Source: Saccharospirillum salsuginis (GTDB taxonomy: Bacteria; Pseudomonadota; Gammaproteobacteria; Pseudomonadales; Natronospirillaceae). From it: a stretch of DNA of 64,000 bases. Positions 26,420-34,693 of this stretch are shown here, one piece after another. The stretch is taken from assembly GCF_014651855.1 (NCBI RefSeq), contig NZ_BMXR01000011.1, forward strand, positions 62,001-126,000. Reading direction: 5' to 3'. Both the position numbers and the translations under genes were made by a program. Below the pieces are notes generated by a model. It was not told where the DNA came from. It saw nothing but the letters and a program-made list of their open reading frames with translations, and ran no database searches. Numbering within the stretch: position 1 is the stretch's first letter; each line of letters starts with the position of its first letter.

Positions 26420-26941
26420 TTATTTTTCAACCAAATGTTCATTCAACCAGCGCTCGATCTCGTCGAAGGATGTGGTGCCTCCGTCCAGCCAGCGTTGCAG
26501 CAGGGTGCCCAGCAACAGGCACAGTACCGGCGTGGCGTTGGCCTCGCCCACGGCCGCGGCGACCCGTTCACGGTAGCGCCGGTTGGCCAGTCGCATGGTC
26601 GGGTCCTCGGCCACCTCGGTCGGCGATTTGCCGCGCAGATAGTCCAGCAGCAGGGACAGTTCCCCGACCATTCCCGGTTCCAGTGACTCGAATGTCCGCA
26701 TCAGGTCCGCCAGGGCGCCGTCCTCGGTCCCGGAAGGCTCGAAGCGGGTGACTTCATCGGTACAGGCCGCGAACAGGGCCTCCTTGCTGGGGAAGTAGTG
26801 GTACAGGGCGCTTTTGGACAGACCCAGTTCCTCGGCGATGCGGCGCATGCCCAGGCCCCGGTATCCGTGTTCGCTGAACAGCGCGACAGCCTTTTGCGCC
26901 AGTTCCCGGCGGTACTGATCGTGATCGACTATTTTCGGCAT
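26420..26941 (-). CDS. TetR-family repressor
   Basis: A 173-residue regulator. The N-terminal helix-turn-helix reads MRRIAEELGLSKSALYHYFPSKEALF, a clear TetR pattern; the C-terminal ligand domain is helical and not assignable. It is divergent from an SDR gene 101 bp away. Two copies of a GACCA-N3-GGACTATAAAA element lie in the gap, one next to each start, so it probably represses itself and the SDR gene and is released by an unknown ligand. Confidence 0.85.
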   Translation of the reverse strand: MPKIVDHDQYRRELAQKAVALFSEHGYRGLGMRRIAEELGLSKSALYHYFPSKEALFAACTDEVTRFEPSGTEDGALADLMRTFESLEPGMVGELSLLLDYLRGKSPTEVAEDPTMRLANRRYRERVAAAVGEANATPVLCLLLGTLLQRWLDGGTTSFDEIERWLNEHLVEK

Positions 26942-26955
26942 GGTATCACCCTATT

Positions 26956-26976
26956 TAGACCAGCCGGACTATAAAA
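26956..26976. promoter_or_regulatory. Putative TetR operator, copy 1
   Basis: TAGACCAGCCGGACTA is an imperfect palindrome 15 bp upstream of the tetR start. GACCAGCCGGACTATAAAA recurs, with three changes in the middle, at 27012-27030. Confidence 0.6.
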
Positions 26977-27010
26977 CCTTGACCCGGAGCCGGCAAGGTT
27001 TCACTATTAT

Positions 27011-27030
27011 CGACCAATTGGACTATAAAA
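27011..27030. promoter_or_regulatory. Putative TetR operator, copy 2
   Basis: GACCAATTGGACTATAAAA, centred on the palindrome CCAATTGG, lies directly before the AAGGAGG ribosome site of the SDR gene. It starts 54 bp after copy 1. Confidence 0.6.
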
Positions 27031-27042
27031 AGGAGGCGAGCC

Positions 27043-27918
27043 ATGTCGAGGGTATTGGTGGCCGGTGCCACAGGCTATCTCGGGCGCCATCTGGTGGCGG
27101 AGCTGAAGGCACGTGGCCATTGGGTTCGGGTTCTGGCGCGGCCGGGGTCCCGATTGGGAGCGCTTGAGGACCAGGCCGACGATGTGTTTCGGGGGCAGGC
27201 GACCGACGTCGATACGCTGACCGGGTTGATGGACGGCATCGACATCGTTTATTCCAGTCTCGGCATCACCCGCCCGCGGGACGGCCTGACCTACCGGCAG
27301 GTCGACTACCAGGCCAATCTGAACCTGCTGCGCCTGGCCGTGGCGGCGTCTGTCCGGCGTTTCTGCTATGTCTCCGTCTTCAACGGCCGGGCGTTGCGCC
27401 ACCAGGCACTGGTCGGCGCCAAGGAAGCGTTCGTGGATGCGCTGGAAGCCTCGCCGCTGGCGGCCACGATCATCCGGCCGAACGGCTATTTCAGCGACCT
27501 GATGGTCTTCCTCGACATGGCCCGACGGGGCCGGGTCTGGCTGGTGGGGCGGGGCGATGTCCGCATCAACCCGATCTCCGGCGTCGATCTGGCCCGGGTC
27601 TGCTGCGATGCCTGCGAAAACGGGGAGAAGGAAGTCGATTGCGGCGGCCCCGAGGTCCTGACCCAGCGGGAAATCGGCGAGCTCGCCTTCAAAGCATTGG
27701 GCAAAACCCCCCGATTTGGCCGTATCCCGCTCGGACTGCTGCGCGCCCTGGTGCGACTGCTGCGCTGGTTCACCCCGGTCACTGTCTACGGACCGGTCGA
27801 ATTCTTCGTCGGCGCGGCGGGCCAGACCATGGTGTCGCCCCGGTTCGGCCGGAATCGATTGGCCGACGCCTTTCAAGAGGCCGTCGAACCGAACAAGAAT
27901 ACAGAGGTAACCCAATGA
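27043..27918 (+). CDS. Atypical SDR / NmrA-like NAD(P)-binding protein
   Basis: A 291-residue protein with the nucleotide-binding motif VAGATGYLGRHL at residues 6-17 and YSSLGITRP further on, typical of atypical short-chain dehydrogenases (NAD-dependent epimerase or NmrA type). No catalytic YxxxK is obvious, so it may bind rather than turn over substrate. AAGGAGG precedes the ATG. It is divergent from a TetR regulator with shared operators. Its TGA overlaps an ATG (ATGA) of a following hydrophobic frame that is interrupted after four codons. Confidence 0.8.
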   Translation: MSRVLVAGATGYLGRHLVAELKARGHWVRVLARPGSRLGALEDQADDVFRGQATDVDTLTGLMDGIDIVYSSLGITRPRDGLTYRQVDYQANLNLLRLAVAASVRRFCYVSVFNGRALRHQALVGAKEAFVDALEASPLAATIIRPNGYFSDLMVFLDMARRGRVWLVGRGDVRINPISGVDLARVCCDACENGEKEVDCGGPEVLTQREIGELAFKALGKTPRFGRIPLGLLRALVRLLRWFTPVTVYGPVEFFVGAAGQTMVSPRFGRNRLADAFQEAVEPNKNTEVTQ

Positions 27919-28108
27919 CACCCACCTGAAACGCCCGACGGCACTGGCATTGATCAGCACCCTGGTAATTCTCGAACCCTTCTGGCTCACCCCGACCCCT
28001 TTGCTGCCCTGGTTTCTGCCGCTGCTTTTTCTGAAACTGCTATACAGTCACTTGACCGGACTGACAGTGAGAGTTCTTTTCTACTTAGGGATTGTGAGAG
28101 TCTCATAG
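27915..28108 (+). pseudogene. Broken small membrane-protein gene
   Basis: ATG at 27915 overlaps the SDR stop as in coupled genes, but reads only MTPT before TGA. Another frame, open from 27911 to TAG 28106-28108, encodes a clearly hydrophobic stretch (LALISTLVILEPFW, then LLPWFLPLLFLKLLY) without any start codon. Inserting one base between 27917 and 27926 would join the ATG to this frame and give a membrane protein of about 65 residues. So this is either a one-base-deletion pseudogene or a sequencing error. Family unknown. Confidence 0.55.
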
Positions 28109-28116
28109 GGCTAGCT

Positions 28117-28224
28117 CTGGCTGCCGGGTCTACCTATTCGGGGATGTCGGCCGCCAGGACGGCGGCCGTCAAGCCCCCATGGATGGGTTCACGGCGACCC
28201 CGAATAGGTAGACCCGGCAGCCAG
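28117..28224 (+). repeat. Repeat family C, copy 5 (best preserved)
   Basis: The arms 28117-28143 and 28198-28224 are perfectly complementary over 27 bp. The core has hairpin CGGCCGCC-AGGA-CGGCGGCCG, GTCAAGCC, hairpin CCCATGGATGGG and TTCACGGCGACCCC. It lies about 150 bp before the next gene, with the GGA strand in that gene's sense. Confidence 0.95.
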
Positions 28225-28371
28225 TGCGGGTTCAGGCACACTCAACTCTGGTTTGGAACTGGCTTTACACGTCCTCCCCTTTAATTTCCCCGGTTTGCCG
28301 TCACTAAACCATCAACTGAACGGTCGGAATCATCGCGGTTGGACCGTTCCTATCATGAGGGGAGGCCCTGT

Positions 28372-28815
28372 ATGTCGATCATACGAGATGATTACACGGC
28401 AGCGTTGGCGGGTATTCATGCTCACGGATGGGAACTGCTGGAACGCTACCGGGACCTGGTCGAGCAGGAAGTCGTGTCGACACCGACCGAAGCCCTGTTG
28501 AACCAGGTGGTCGAAAAGCGCCGGGACATGCTGGAACGGGTTGAAGCCATGGAGCGTGCCCGGGGCGATCTGCCCAAGGCTGGCAACGAAGAGCGCGCAC
28601 TGGTGCACGCCATCACCGACTGGGTCAAATCCAGAGTGCAGAGCGAAGGGTCACTGATTCTGCGGCTGATCGAAGCCGAAGAGCAGTGGCGCACCGAAGT
28701 CACCGAAGCGACCGAACTCGACTGGAGCGAAGACGAACAGGACGTGCTCTGCCAACTGATCATCCACAGCGAGCGGTTCGTCGACGAACTGCGCTTCCTG
28801 CAATCGGCTGTTTGA
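28372..28815 (+). CDS. Unrecognised helical protein
   Basis: A 147-residue acidic, almost entirely helical soluble protein. No signal peptide or membrane segment is present. I cannot name a family. GGGGAGG six bases before the ATG at 28372 makes the start secure. An 8-bp inverted repeat GAACGGTC/GACCGTTC (28318-28325 and 28342-28349) lies 23 bp upstream and could be an operator. The gene is alone, between a family C repeat and the convergent ars operon. Confidence 0.65.
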   Translation: MSIIRDDYTAALAGIHAHGWELLERYRDLVEQEVVSTPTEALLNQVVEKRRDMLERVEAMERARGDLPKAGNEERALVHAITDWVKSRVQSEGSLILRLIEAEEQWRTEVTEATELDWSEDEQDVLCQLIIHSERFVDELRFLQSAV

Positions 28816-28889
28816 ACGAATCTTCTCGGGCCCGGCGCCAGCCAGGCCCGAAATAACGCTTCCGCCTCCCCGACCGGCTAAAACCCGAA

Positions 28890-30146
28890 TCAGGAACGAA
28901 CGTCCCCCTGGCGCAACGTCGACCTATCGGTATCCCGCAGCGCCAACGACAGCAGGGCCGCCAGCGCCAGAAACAGACTGGATACGACCAGACAGACGAC
29001 CAGCCCGTACACCTGAAACAACCAACCGGACAGGACCGTGCCGATCAGCCGCCCCATGGCGTTGGCCATGTAATAGAAGCCGACGTCGAGCGAGACACCA
29101 TCGGCCTGGGCATGGCGGACGATCAAATAACTGTGCAGCGATGAGTTGACCGCGAACAGGGCACCGAACACCAGCAAGCCGCCAATCAGGATCGCCTGCT
29201 CGGCGAGCCCCGGTGTCGGATACCGGCTCAACCCGAAGGCGATGCCGAGCGGCACCAACGCCAGCACGGCCACCCAGGCAACCGTCGTGCCCCGACCCGG
29301 CACCCGACCGCTGCGCTTGCCGGTAAAGCGAGGCGCGATGGACTGTACGATGCCGTAGCCGATCACCCAACTGGCGAGAAAAGCGCCGACTTCCAGATGA
29401 CTCCAGCCGAACGACTGGCTCAGAAACACCGGCAATGCGACGACGAACCAGACATCCCGGGACCCGAACAGGAACAGCCGTGCGGCCGAGAGCACATTGA
29501 TGGTCCGGCTTTTGGAAAACATCTGCCGGAACTTCGGCTTGTTTTTGGCGCGCCCCAGGTCCTGGGTCAGGAAGATCAGACTGCCGATAAAGACCAGGAC
29601 CAACCCGAACGCCATGGCGCCGACCGCGCCCCGGAAACCCAGCCAGGCCAGCAAGGCCCCGCCCATGAAAAAGCCGACGCCCTTCAGGGCGTTTTTGGAA
29701 CCGGTCAGCACCGCCACCCAGTGGTACAGCGTGCTCTGGGCGTCATCCGGTACCAGCAGCTTGATCGAGCTCTTGGCGCTCATCTTGTTCAGGTCCTTGG
29801 CGATGCCGGACAGGGCCTGGGCCGCCATGACCCAGGGCACCGTCAGCCAGGCCGCCGGCACAAGCAGCATGCCGAGCGCGCCGATCTGCAACGCCAGACC
29901 CATATTCATCGTCCGGTTCAGGCCCAGATGCGCACCGAGCCAGCCACCGACCAGGTTGGTCACCACACCGAAAAACTCGTAAAAGAGAAACAGCATGGCG
30001 ATGTCCAACGGGCTGTAGCCAAGGGTGTGAAAATGCAGCACCACCAGCATGCGCAGGGCGCCGTCGGTCAGCGTGAAGGCCCAATAATTGCCGGTGACCA
30101 GCAGGTACTGGCGGACCTCGCGGGGCAGGGCGCGCAATCGGTTCAT
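28890..30146 (-). CDS. arsJ: ArsJ-type MFS exporter of 1-arseno-3-phosphoglycerate
   Basis: A 418-residue major facilitator protein with about 12 membrane segments. The N-terminus GNYWAFTLTDGALRMLVVLHFH and the segment SGIAKDLNKMSAKSSIKLL are characteristic of ArsJ. In the known pathway a dedicated GAPDH makes 1-arseno-3-phosphoglycerate from arsenate and glyceraldehyde 3-phosphate, and ArsJ extrudes it; the product then breaks down outside to arsenate. The adjacent GAPDH gene overlaps this one by 4 bp, and arsR and acr3 lie upstream, so the assignment is well supported. It is the last gene of the operon. Confidence 0.9.
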   Translation of the reverse strand: MNRLRALPREVRQYLLVTGNYWAFTLTDGALRMLVVLHFHTLGYSPLDIAMLFLFYEFFGVVTNLVGGWLGAHLGLNRTMNMGLALQIGALGMLLVPAAWLTVPWVMAAQALSGIAKDLNKMSAKSSIKLLVPDDAQSTLYHWVAVLTGSKNALKGVGFFMGGALLAWLGFRGAVGAMAFGLVLVFIGSLIFLTQDLGRAKNKPKFRQMFSKSRTINVLSAARLFLFGSRDVWFVVALPVFLSQSFGWSHLEVGAFLASWVIGYGIVQSIAPRFTGKRSGRVPGRGTTVAWVAVLALVPLGIAFGLSRYPTPGLAEQAILIGGLLVFGALFAVNSSLHSYLIVRHAQADGVSLDVGFYYMANAMGRLIGTVLSGWLFQVYGLVVCLVVSSLFLALAALLSLALRDTDRSTLRQGDVRS

Positions 30147-31150
30147 TGGTCGGCGAGCCCTACCTTGCGGGCCAGCTCAACGGTGCGGTTGGCGTAGCCC
30201 CATTCGTTGTCGTACCAGGCATAGAGTTTCACCTGAGTGTCGTTGACGACCAGGGTGGAGAGGGCATCGATGATGCTTGAGCGCGGGTCGGTCTTGTAAT
30301 CGATCGAGACCAGCGGGCGTTCCTCATAGCCGAGAATGCCGGCGAGTTCGCCTTCGGCGGCCGTCTTCAGCATCCGGTTGACGTCCTCGGCCGTGGTCGG
30401 GCGTTCGACTTCGAACACGCAATCGGTCAACGACGCATTGGCCAGCGGGACCCGTACAGCGTGGCCGTTCAATCGTCCCTTCAACTCCGGAAAGATCTCG
30501 GTGATGGCCGTGGCCGAACCGGTCGTGGTCGGGATCAGGCTGGTGCCGCAGGCGCGCGCCCGGCGCAGGTCCTTGTGCGGTGCGTCGAGAATGGTCTGGG
30601 TGTTGGTCAGGTCGTGAATGGTGGTCATCGAGCCATGACGGATGCCCAGTTGCTCGTGAATCACCTTGACCACCGGTGCCAGACAGTTGGTGGTGCAGGA
30701 TGCGGCGGTGACGATGCGATGCTCGGCCGGGTCGAACAGGGCGTCGTTGACGCCCATGACCACGTTCAACACGCCCGCATCCTTGACCGGCGCGGTGACC
30801 ACGACGCGCTTCACGCCCTGATCGAGATAGCCCTGCAACAGCTCCGTTTTGCGCATCTTGCCGGACGCCTCGATGACGACATCGCAGCCGGACCAGTCGG
30901 TGTCGGCGATGGCCGTATTCCGGGTCACGGTCACGCAGTGGTCGCCGATGCGAATGGCGCCTTCGTCCGCCTCGACGGACTGCGACCAGGTGCCATGCAC
31001 AGAATCGAAGGTCAGCAGGTGCGCCAGGGTCTCGGCATCGCCGGCAGGGTCATTGATGTGGACGAACTCGACGTCCGGCCAGCTCCAGGCGGCGCGCAAT
31101 GCGAGACGGCCGATGCGGCCAAAGCCGTTGATGCCGATTTTCAGGGTCAT
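30143..31150 (-). CDS. ArsJ-associated glyceraldehyde-3-phosphate dehydrogenase
   Basis: A 335-residue GAPDH with NAD-binding INGFGRIGRL at the N-terminus and active-site Cys152 in SCTTNC. It is expected to use arsenate in place of phosphate and feed ArsJ, giving arsenate resistance without reduction. The ATG at 31150 follows GGGAG at eight bases; the slightly longer frame to 31165 has no ribosome site. The gene sits third in the minus-strand operon arsR-acr3-gap-arsJ and is coupled to arsJ by an ATGA overlap. A housekeeping role is unlikely given the context. Confidence 0.9.
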   Translation of the reverse strand: MTLKIGINGFGRIGRLALRAAWSWPDVEFVHINDPAGDAETLAHLLTFDSVHGTWSQSVEADEGAIRIGDHCVTVTRNTAIADTDWSGCDVVIEASGKMRKTELLQGYLDQGVKRVVVTAPVKDAGVLNVVMGVNDALFDPAEHRIVTAASCTTNCLAPVVKVIHEQLGIRHGSMTTIHDLTNTQTILDAPHKDLRRARACGTSLIPTTTGSATAITEIFPELKGRLNGHAVRVPLANASLTDCVFEVERPTTAEDVNRMLKTAAEGELAGILGYEERPLVSIDYKTDPRSSIIDALSTLVVNDTQVKLYAWYDNEWGYANRTVELARKVGLADQ

Positions 31151-31194
31151 GTCTTGGGCTCCCAATGAATACGGTGAATGATGGGTAGATTATG

Positions 31195-32247
31195 TCAGTC
31201 GTGTTGCGCGGCCATGACAGTCTCGGCCCGGGCATCGAGCGCCGGTTGCCATCGATTGGCCAGTTTCACCAGCGACAGCATGACCGGTACCTCGACCAGC
31301 ACACCGACCACGGTGGCCAGGGCCGCACCGGAATGCAGTCCGAACAGGGAAATGGCCACGGCGACGGCCAGTTCGAAAAAGTTGGAGGTGCCGATCAGGC
31401 AGGCCGGGGCCGCGATACGATGCGGCAGGCGAAGCCACCAGGCTGCGAGATAAGCCAACAGAAAGATGCCGTAGCTTTGAATCAGCAGCGGGACCGCGAT
31501 CAGACCGATGATCAGCGGTTGTTGCAGCAAGGTGGACGATTGCAGCGCGAACAACAGGACCACGGTCGCCAACAGGCCGAGCACCGAGACCGGTTTTGCC
31601 TTCGCCAGGAACCGGTTCACCCCGCCTTCGCCGCGGCGGCGCATCAGATACCGGCGGGTCAGGATGCCGGCGATCAAGGGCAGGACCACATACAGCAGAA
31701 CCGACAGGGTCAGGGTTTGCCAGGGTATCTGGATGTCGCTCACACCAAGCAGGAAGGCGGCGATCGGTGCGAAGGCGAACACCATGATGATGTCGTTGAT
31801 CGAGACCTGCACCAAAGTGTAGTTCGCATCGCCGCGTGTGAGCTGGCTCCAGACAAACACCATGGCGGTGCAGGGCGCGACACCGAGCAGGATCATGCCG
31901 GCGATGTACTCGGTGGCGTCCAGAGCCGGTACCCAGGGCGCGAATACCACCCGGAAAAACAGCCAGCCCAATGCCGCCATGGTGAAGGGCTTGATTAGCC
32001 AATTCACGGTCAGCGTCAGCAACAACCCTTTCGGCTGCTGCCCGACCTGGCGCAGCGCGGTGAAATCGATCTGCACCATCATCGGGTAGATCATCAGCCA
32101 GATGAATACGGCGATGACCAGGTTGACCCGGGCGACTTCCATCGCGGCTACCCACTCGAAAACCTGGGGCAACCCCTGGCCCAGCGTGATGCCCAATAAG
32201 ATGGCAAGGGCCACCCAGAGGGACAGAAAACGTTCGAAAGTTCCCAT
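31195..32247 (-). CDS. acr3: ACR3 family arsenite efflux transporter
   Basis: A 350-residue membrane protein with ten predicted membrane segments. GVAPCTAMVFVWSQLTRGD contains the conserved ACR3 cysteine needed for arsenite transport. It exports arsenite using the proton or membrane potential. It is second in the operon, 22 bp after arsR. No arsC-type arsenate reductase is in this operon; arsenate is apparently handled by GAPDH and ArsJ instead, unless a reductase is elsewhere. Confidence 0.93.
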   Translation of the reverse strand: MGTFERFLSLWVALAILLGITLGQGLPQVFEWVAAMEVARVNLVIAVFIWLMIYPMMVQIDFTALRQVGQQPKGLLLTLTVNWLIKPFTMAALGWLFFRVVFAPWVPALDATEYIAGMILLGVAPCTAMVFVWSQLTRGDANYTLVQVSINDIIMVFAFAPIAAFLLGVSDIQIPWQTLTLSVLLYVVLPLIAGILTRRYLMRRRGEGGVNRFLAKAKPVSVLGLLATVVLLFALQSSTLLQQPLIIGLIAVPLLIQSYGIFLLAYLAAWWLRLPHRIAAPACLIGTSNFFELAVAVAISLFGLHSGAALATVVGVLVEVPVMLSLVKLANRWQPALDARAETVMAAQHD

Positions 32248-32269
32248 GGTACGTGTCCTTTATCGGAGT

Positions 32270-32614
32270 TCAGCAGCAGCGGGCGACCCGTTCCGGGCGG
32301 TCGCCCATGGCGTTCAGTCGTTCGGAGTCGGTACGAATCCAATCCTCGTTGGCGGTGCGGGTATCGACCAAAACCGTCTTGCACCACTCCGGCAGGTCCG
32401 GGGCAAGGCGGTAAAACACCCACTGCCCGTCGCGTTCCCCGACCAGCAGGCCGCATTCCCGCAATTGAGCCAAATGACGCGATACCTTGGGTTGGCTTTC
32501 TTCCAGTGCCGCCATCAGTTCACAGACGCAGAGTTCACCGTGCGCTTCCAGCAGCAACAGGCTGCGCAGACGGGTGTCGTCGGCCAGGCATTTATAGAAT
32601 TGAAGCGGGGTCAT
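32270..32614 (-). CDS. arsR: ArsR-family arsenite-responsive repressor
   Basis: A 114-residue winged-helix regulator. The DNA-recognition helix region reads SQPKVSRHLAQLRECGLL. Arsenite ligands are Cys29 and Cys31 (ELCVCEL) at the start of alpha-3, as in E. coli ArsR, and there is an extra Cys-Cys pair at the C-terminus. It should repress the operon until arsenite binds. An AT-rich 16-bp-period repeat 12 bp upstream of its start is the likely operator. Confidence 0.93.
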   Translation of the reverse strand: MTPLQFYKCLADDTRLRSLLLLEAHGELCVCELMAALEESQPKVSRHLAQLRECGLLVGERDGQWVFYRLAPDLPEWCKTVLVDTRTANEDWIRTDSERLNAMGDRPERVARCC

Positions 32615-32625
32615 GGTGGTTCCTT

Positions 32626-32650
32626 TATATATGGAAAACCGTATATATGG
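32626..32650 (-). promoter_or_regulatory. Putative ArsR operator
   Basis: TATATATGG occurs at 32626-32634 and again at 32642-32650, a 16-bp period, in otherwise GC-rich DNA just before arsR. CCGTATATAT also makes an imperfect dyad with the first copy. Its place matches ArsR autoregulation. Confidence 0.6.
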
Positions 32651-32739
32651 TTAATCGTATGTTATGGCTGGACCACAAGCAACCGTTTGGGGATCATGGG
32701 ACGCATCGCTTGAGCGCAAGTTTCTGAAGAAGGTCTATC

Positions 32740-33090
32740 ATGACGGACGAACTCGATATCGCGCACTTCGAGCAGGTGCTGAACCAGCAACTGGACGAGT
32801 GGCTGCAACTGGAAGAGACGCGGGCCGACTCCACCGGCGTGGTGAAACTGGACCAGACCAGCACCGGCCGGCTGTCCCGGATGGACGCAATGCAACAACA
32901 GGCCCTGGCCAAGGATCGCGCGGCCCGGGCGAAGCTTGAGATCACACGATTGAAGGCTGCACTGGAGCGGTGCCGGGACGGCCATTACGGCTACTGCGTG
33001 GACTGCGATGAAGTCATCAATCCCCGCCGGCTGGAGCTCAACCCGACAGCCCTGCGGTGCATCCGGTGCGAGTCCGAAGCCGGTAACTGA
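32740..33090 (+). CDS. DksA/TraR-type zinc-finger protein
   Basis: A 116-residue protein: an N-terminal coiled-coil hairpin and a C-terminal C4 zinc finger with CVDC and CIRC. Members bind in the RNA polymerase secondary channel or are small relatives of DksA. It is shorter than DksA (about 150), and the acidic tip residues of DksA are not obvious, so its effect on transcription is uncertain. It is divergent from arsR, with the ArsR operator between them, and could be co-controlled. Confidence 0.8.
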   Translation: MTDELDIAHFEQVLNQQLDEWLQLEETRADSTGVVKLDQTSTGRLSRMDAMQQQALAKDRAARAKLEITRLKAALERCRDGHYGYCVDCDEVINPRRLELNPTALRCIRCESEAGN

Positions 33091-33158
33091 GAAACCGGTC
33101 TTTTATCTTTTCCCTCGATTTGCTGTAAGCTCTCGCCGTCACTCTGAGGGAAAATGGA

Positions 33159-34217
33159 ATGCGACAAAAACTGGAAAACCGCTCCTTTCTATTGCTGCTG
33201 TTGTTGGTGTCCATCGCGTTTGGATTGCTGCTGAAACCCTTTTGGGGCGCCATCTTCTGGGCGGCGGCCGTGGCGGTGATTTTCTACCCCCTGCAGAACT
33301 TCTTTCTGCGCAAATTCGGCAACCGGCGCAATCTGGCCGCTCTGACCACCCTGCTGTGCTGCGTGTTGATTGTGGTGATGCCGGTGATTCTGATCGTGCA
33401 GCAGGTGGTGAGTGAGGCGATTGGCCTCTACCAGGCCATACAACAGGGTGAAATCACGCCCGGAGCCTATCTCGACCAGATTCGTGCCGCCTTCCCGGTC
33501 ATTCCGGAATTCCTCGATCGCATCGGCGTCGACACCGACAATATGCGCGAACGGCTGTCGAATTTCGCCGTCACCGCCAGTCGTTTCCTGGCCCAGGAAA
33601 CCCTGACGGTGGGCCAGAATACCGTCGGATTTGTGCTGAGCCTCTGCCTGATGCTGTATCTGTCGTTCTTTCTGCTGCGCGACGGCCACTCTCTGGTGGA
33701 ATTGATGGTCAAGGCCTTACCGCTGGGTGATGAGCGCGAGCACCGCCTGTTCGACAAGTTCGCGGAAGTGACCCGGGCGACGGTCAAGGGCAATATCCTG
33801 GTCGCGATTGTCCAGGGTGCGCTGGGCGGCATCATTTTCTGGATACTGGGGTTGCCGGCGGCGCTGCTGTGGGGCGTACTGATGGCCGTTTTGTCGCTGA
33901 TTCCGGCCGTGGGCGCGGCCCTGGTCTGGGGGCCGGCGGCGATCTATCTGTTCGCCGTCGGCAGTTGGATTCCGGGCACCGTCCTGCTGTTGTTCGGTGT
34001 GCTGGTCATCGGTCTGGCGGACAACATCCTGCGACCGATCCTGGTCGGCCGCGACACCAAACTGCCGGACTACCTCGTCCTGTTCTCGACACTCGGCGGC
34101 ATCGCCCTGATGGGCATCAATGGCTTCGTGCTGGGCCCGCTGGTCGCCGCCCTGTTCCTGACCTTCTGGGACATCTTCATGATCGAGTTTAACGACGAAC
34201 AATCGTCACCATACTGA
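33159..34217 (+). CDS. AI-2E family (PerM-like) transporter
   Basis: A 352-residue inner-membrane protein with about eight membrane segments and the family segment GLPAALLWGVLMAVLSLIPAVGAALVWGPAAIYL near residues 230-265 (shortened motif: PAVGAALVWGP). AI-2E members export varied substrates, including sodium ions and autoinducer-2; the substrate here cannot be told. The start ATG follows TGAGGGAA. The rhodanese gene follows after 81 bp. Confidence 0.85.
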   Translation: MRQKLENRSFLLLLLLVSIAFGLLLKPFWGAIFWAAAVAVIFYPLQNFFLRKFGNRRNLAALTTLLCCVLIVVMPVILIVQQVVSEAIGLYQAIQQGEITPGAYLDQIRAAFPVIPEFLDRIGVDTDNMRERLSNFAVTASRFLAQETLTVGQNTVGFVLSLCLMLYLSFFLLRDGHSLVELMVKALPLGDEREHRLFDKFAEVTRATVKGNILVAIVQGALGGIIFWILGLPAALLWGVLMAVLSLIPAVGAALVWGPAAIYLFAVGSWIPGTVLLLFGVLVIGLADNILRPILVGRDTKLPDYLVLFSTLGGIALMGINGFVLGPLVAALFLTFWDIFMIEFNDEQSSPY

Positions 34218-34298
34218 CTGACAAGGATCGGCTGAGTGCTCGACGGCAGGGAGAGCCGGTTCGCCTTTTCGCCACCATCGATACGAGAGGAGGCTACC

Positions 34299-34637
34299 AT
34301 GGAGGCATTCATTTCACGCGACGACCTTAAGCGCAAACTCGACCGCGGTGACGACTTCGTGCTGATCGATACGCTGCCCCCGGAAGCCTATCGCAAGTCC
34401 CACCTTCCCGGCGCCATCCACATCATGTCCGACGACATTGTCGAGCAGGCTCCGAAACGCCTGCCGGACAAAGACGCCGACATTGTCGTCTATTGCGGTA
34501 ATGGGCCGTGCAAGCGCTCGCAACGCTCGGCCGATCGTCTGCGCCGGCTGGGCTACCGCAAGGTTCGGGACTATCACGAGGGCAAGGCCGACTGGCGTGA
34601 GGCCGGCTTGCCGCTGGAAGGCGACGGAGAGCTTTGA
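34299..34637 (+). CDS. Single-domain rhodanese (sulfurtransferase)
   Basis: A 112-residue cytoplasmic rhodanese. The substrate-entry motif FVLIDTLPPEAYRKSHLPGA and active-site Cys66 in VYCGNGPCKRS identify it; a second cysteine, Cys71, sits in the loop. It transfers sulfane sulfur to thiophilic acceptors. GAGAGGAGG before the ATG at 34299 fixes the start. It may work with the arsenic genes nearby, since rhodaneses often accompany them, but it is not in their operon. Confidence 0.85.
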   Translation: MEAFISRDDLKRKLDRGDDFVLIDTLPPEAYRKSHLPGAIHIMSDDIVEQAPKRLPDKDADIVVYCGNGPCKRSQRSADRLRRLGYRKVRDYHEGKADWREAGLPLEGDGEL

Positions 34638-34693
34638 GTTTCGGAGTTCGATTTGGCTGGGAGGCGGTGGCTATCGGTTTCGTGGCTGGGTTC

